Source: Myroides indicus
GTDB lineage: Bacteria > Bacteroidota > Bacteroidia > Flavobacteriales > Flavobacteriaceae
Assembly: GCF_004364575.1 (NCBI RefSeq)
Contig: NZ_SOAG01000003.1
Location: 62,001-126,000, forward strand
DNA length: 64,000 nt
Direction: 5' to 3'
Part shown: in pieces, positions 63,466 to 64,000 of the stretch
Position numbering within the stretch: the stretch's first letter is position 1
How the letters are laid out: the number at the start of each line of letters is the position of its first letter
Program-made: the position numbers and the translations under genes
The notes under the pieces: generated by a model
Databases searched by the model: none
What the model was told of the DNA's origin: nothing
The model's input: only the letters and a program-made list of their open reading frames with translations

Positions 63466-64000
63466 ATGAAATCTATTTATATCATTATACTTTTTTTAAT
63501 ATCAATCAATATTTCGGCTCAAGAGATTATACTATTGGATACACTACACTTACAAGATAAAAAAAAATTAAAAGATAAATATAACGAACGTAAAAGCCTC
63601 TTTTTATCTCAACTCAATCATATTCACGATAAAAAAGAAGTAAAGGAAATTAAGGCTATTTTTGAAGAAAATTATAAAGATATCAACAATAAAATTGACA
63701 GGAATGAACTCATATTTGATTCTCCTTTAAATAATTACTTAAACGATCTCGGTGTATCTATCCAAAAAGAAAACCCTGAGATTCCTAAAAACATTTCTAT
63801 ACTTATATCTCGAGAATATAGTATAAATGCCTTTAATCGAGGTGAAGGAACAATTATAGTTAATAATTATTTGCTTAATGCTTTAGATCACGAAGATCAA
63901 TTGGTTTATATTCTTTGCCACGAAATGGCACATCAAACTTTAAATCACGTACTTGAATCGGTAACAAAACATGTACAATCAAATAATTCTCTTGAGTTAA
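63466..64000 (+). CDS. M48-type metalloprotease, N-terminal part
   Basis: Runs off the window after 178 codons. The signal peptide ends in NISAQ. The zinc motif HEMAHQTLNH is at residues 152-161 (HExxH), the M48 (Ste24/HtpX/BepA) form. The preceding NAFNRGEGTIIVNNYLLNAL is the usual M48 strand-helix. It is probably periplasmic. The C-terminal domain cannot be seen. Confidence 0.82.
   Translation, partial: MKSIYIIILFLISINISAQEIILLDTLHLQDKKKLKDKYNERKSLFLSQLNHIHDKKEVKEIKAIFEENYKDINNKIDRNELIFDSPLNNYLNDLGVSIQKENPEIPKNISILISREYSINAFNRGEGTIIVNNYLLNALDHEDQLVYILCHEMAHQTLNHVLESVTKHVQSNNSLEL

Overview
The window is AT-rich and looks like chromosome from a member of the Bacteroidota, most likely order Flavobacteriales. 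The evidence is the content: porin-family and DUF4197, DUF3810, DUF3820 and DUF5606 proteins, surface lipoproteins with a CSSSDD export-type signal, and a tmRNA tag ending ENYALAA. Promoter candidates also fit the Bacteroidetes sigma form (TTG, about 18-20 bp, TAnnTTTG), for example before gltS, uvrD and the DUF1456 gene. I cannot name the genus.

Layout. 1-8.9 kb: minus-strand housekeeping genes (parE fragment, aqpZ, a porin, pirin, sucC, a Sua5/YciO protein) around an apparent three-gene unit of SatD, DUF3307 and a Crp/Fnr regulator. 8.9-29.7 kb: core genes, mostly minus strand (uvrD-type helicase, pyrF with a BtuF-like protein, prfA, a B12-dependent ribonucleotide reductase, pepD, a type II NADH dehydrogenase, OsmC, a LysM/periplasmic-binding protein, guaA), followed by gltS. 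31.2-33.5 kb: a decaying region around tRNA-Ser and tRNA-Pro, with remnants of a flavohemoprotein, an SMR efflux pump and an HxlR regulator. 33.5-34.9 kb: an acetyltransferase and a glycosyltransferase-like gene. 35.3-40.8 kb: a three-gene CusCBA/CzcCBA-type metal efflux operon.

40.9-57.1 kb is the most unusual part. It holds a LuxR-type regulator, a zinc-ribbon protein, a broken outer-membrane protein gene interrupted by 14 GATA repeats, four tandem lipoprotein genes (three sharing almost the same signal-peptide DNA but different bodies), and a NarL-type response regulator with a TPR histidine kinase. Palindromes of the NarL 7-2-7 form (TACCCAT-N2-ATGGGTA) lie before the lipoprotein operon and before a secreted-protein gene further on. 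This suggests a local two-component regulon controlling cell-surface proteins. An amino-acid permease, mazG, a DUF5606 gene, def, a processive glycosyltransferase and a FUSC protein fill the rest.

57.2-64 kb: a saccharopine/alanine dehydrogenase-like enzyme, the tmRNA gene ssrA with an IS transposase remnant downstream, a DoxX-SDR pair, a DPP-IV-type peptidase, and the start of an M48 metalloprotease that runs off the end.

All family names come from reading motifs by eye; no database search was run.
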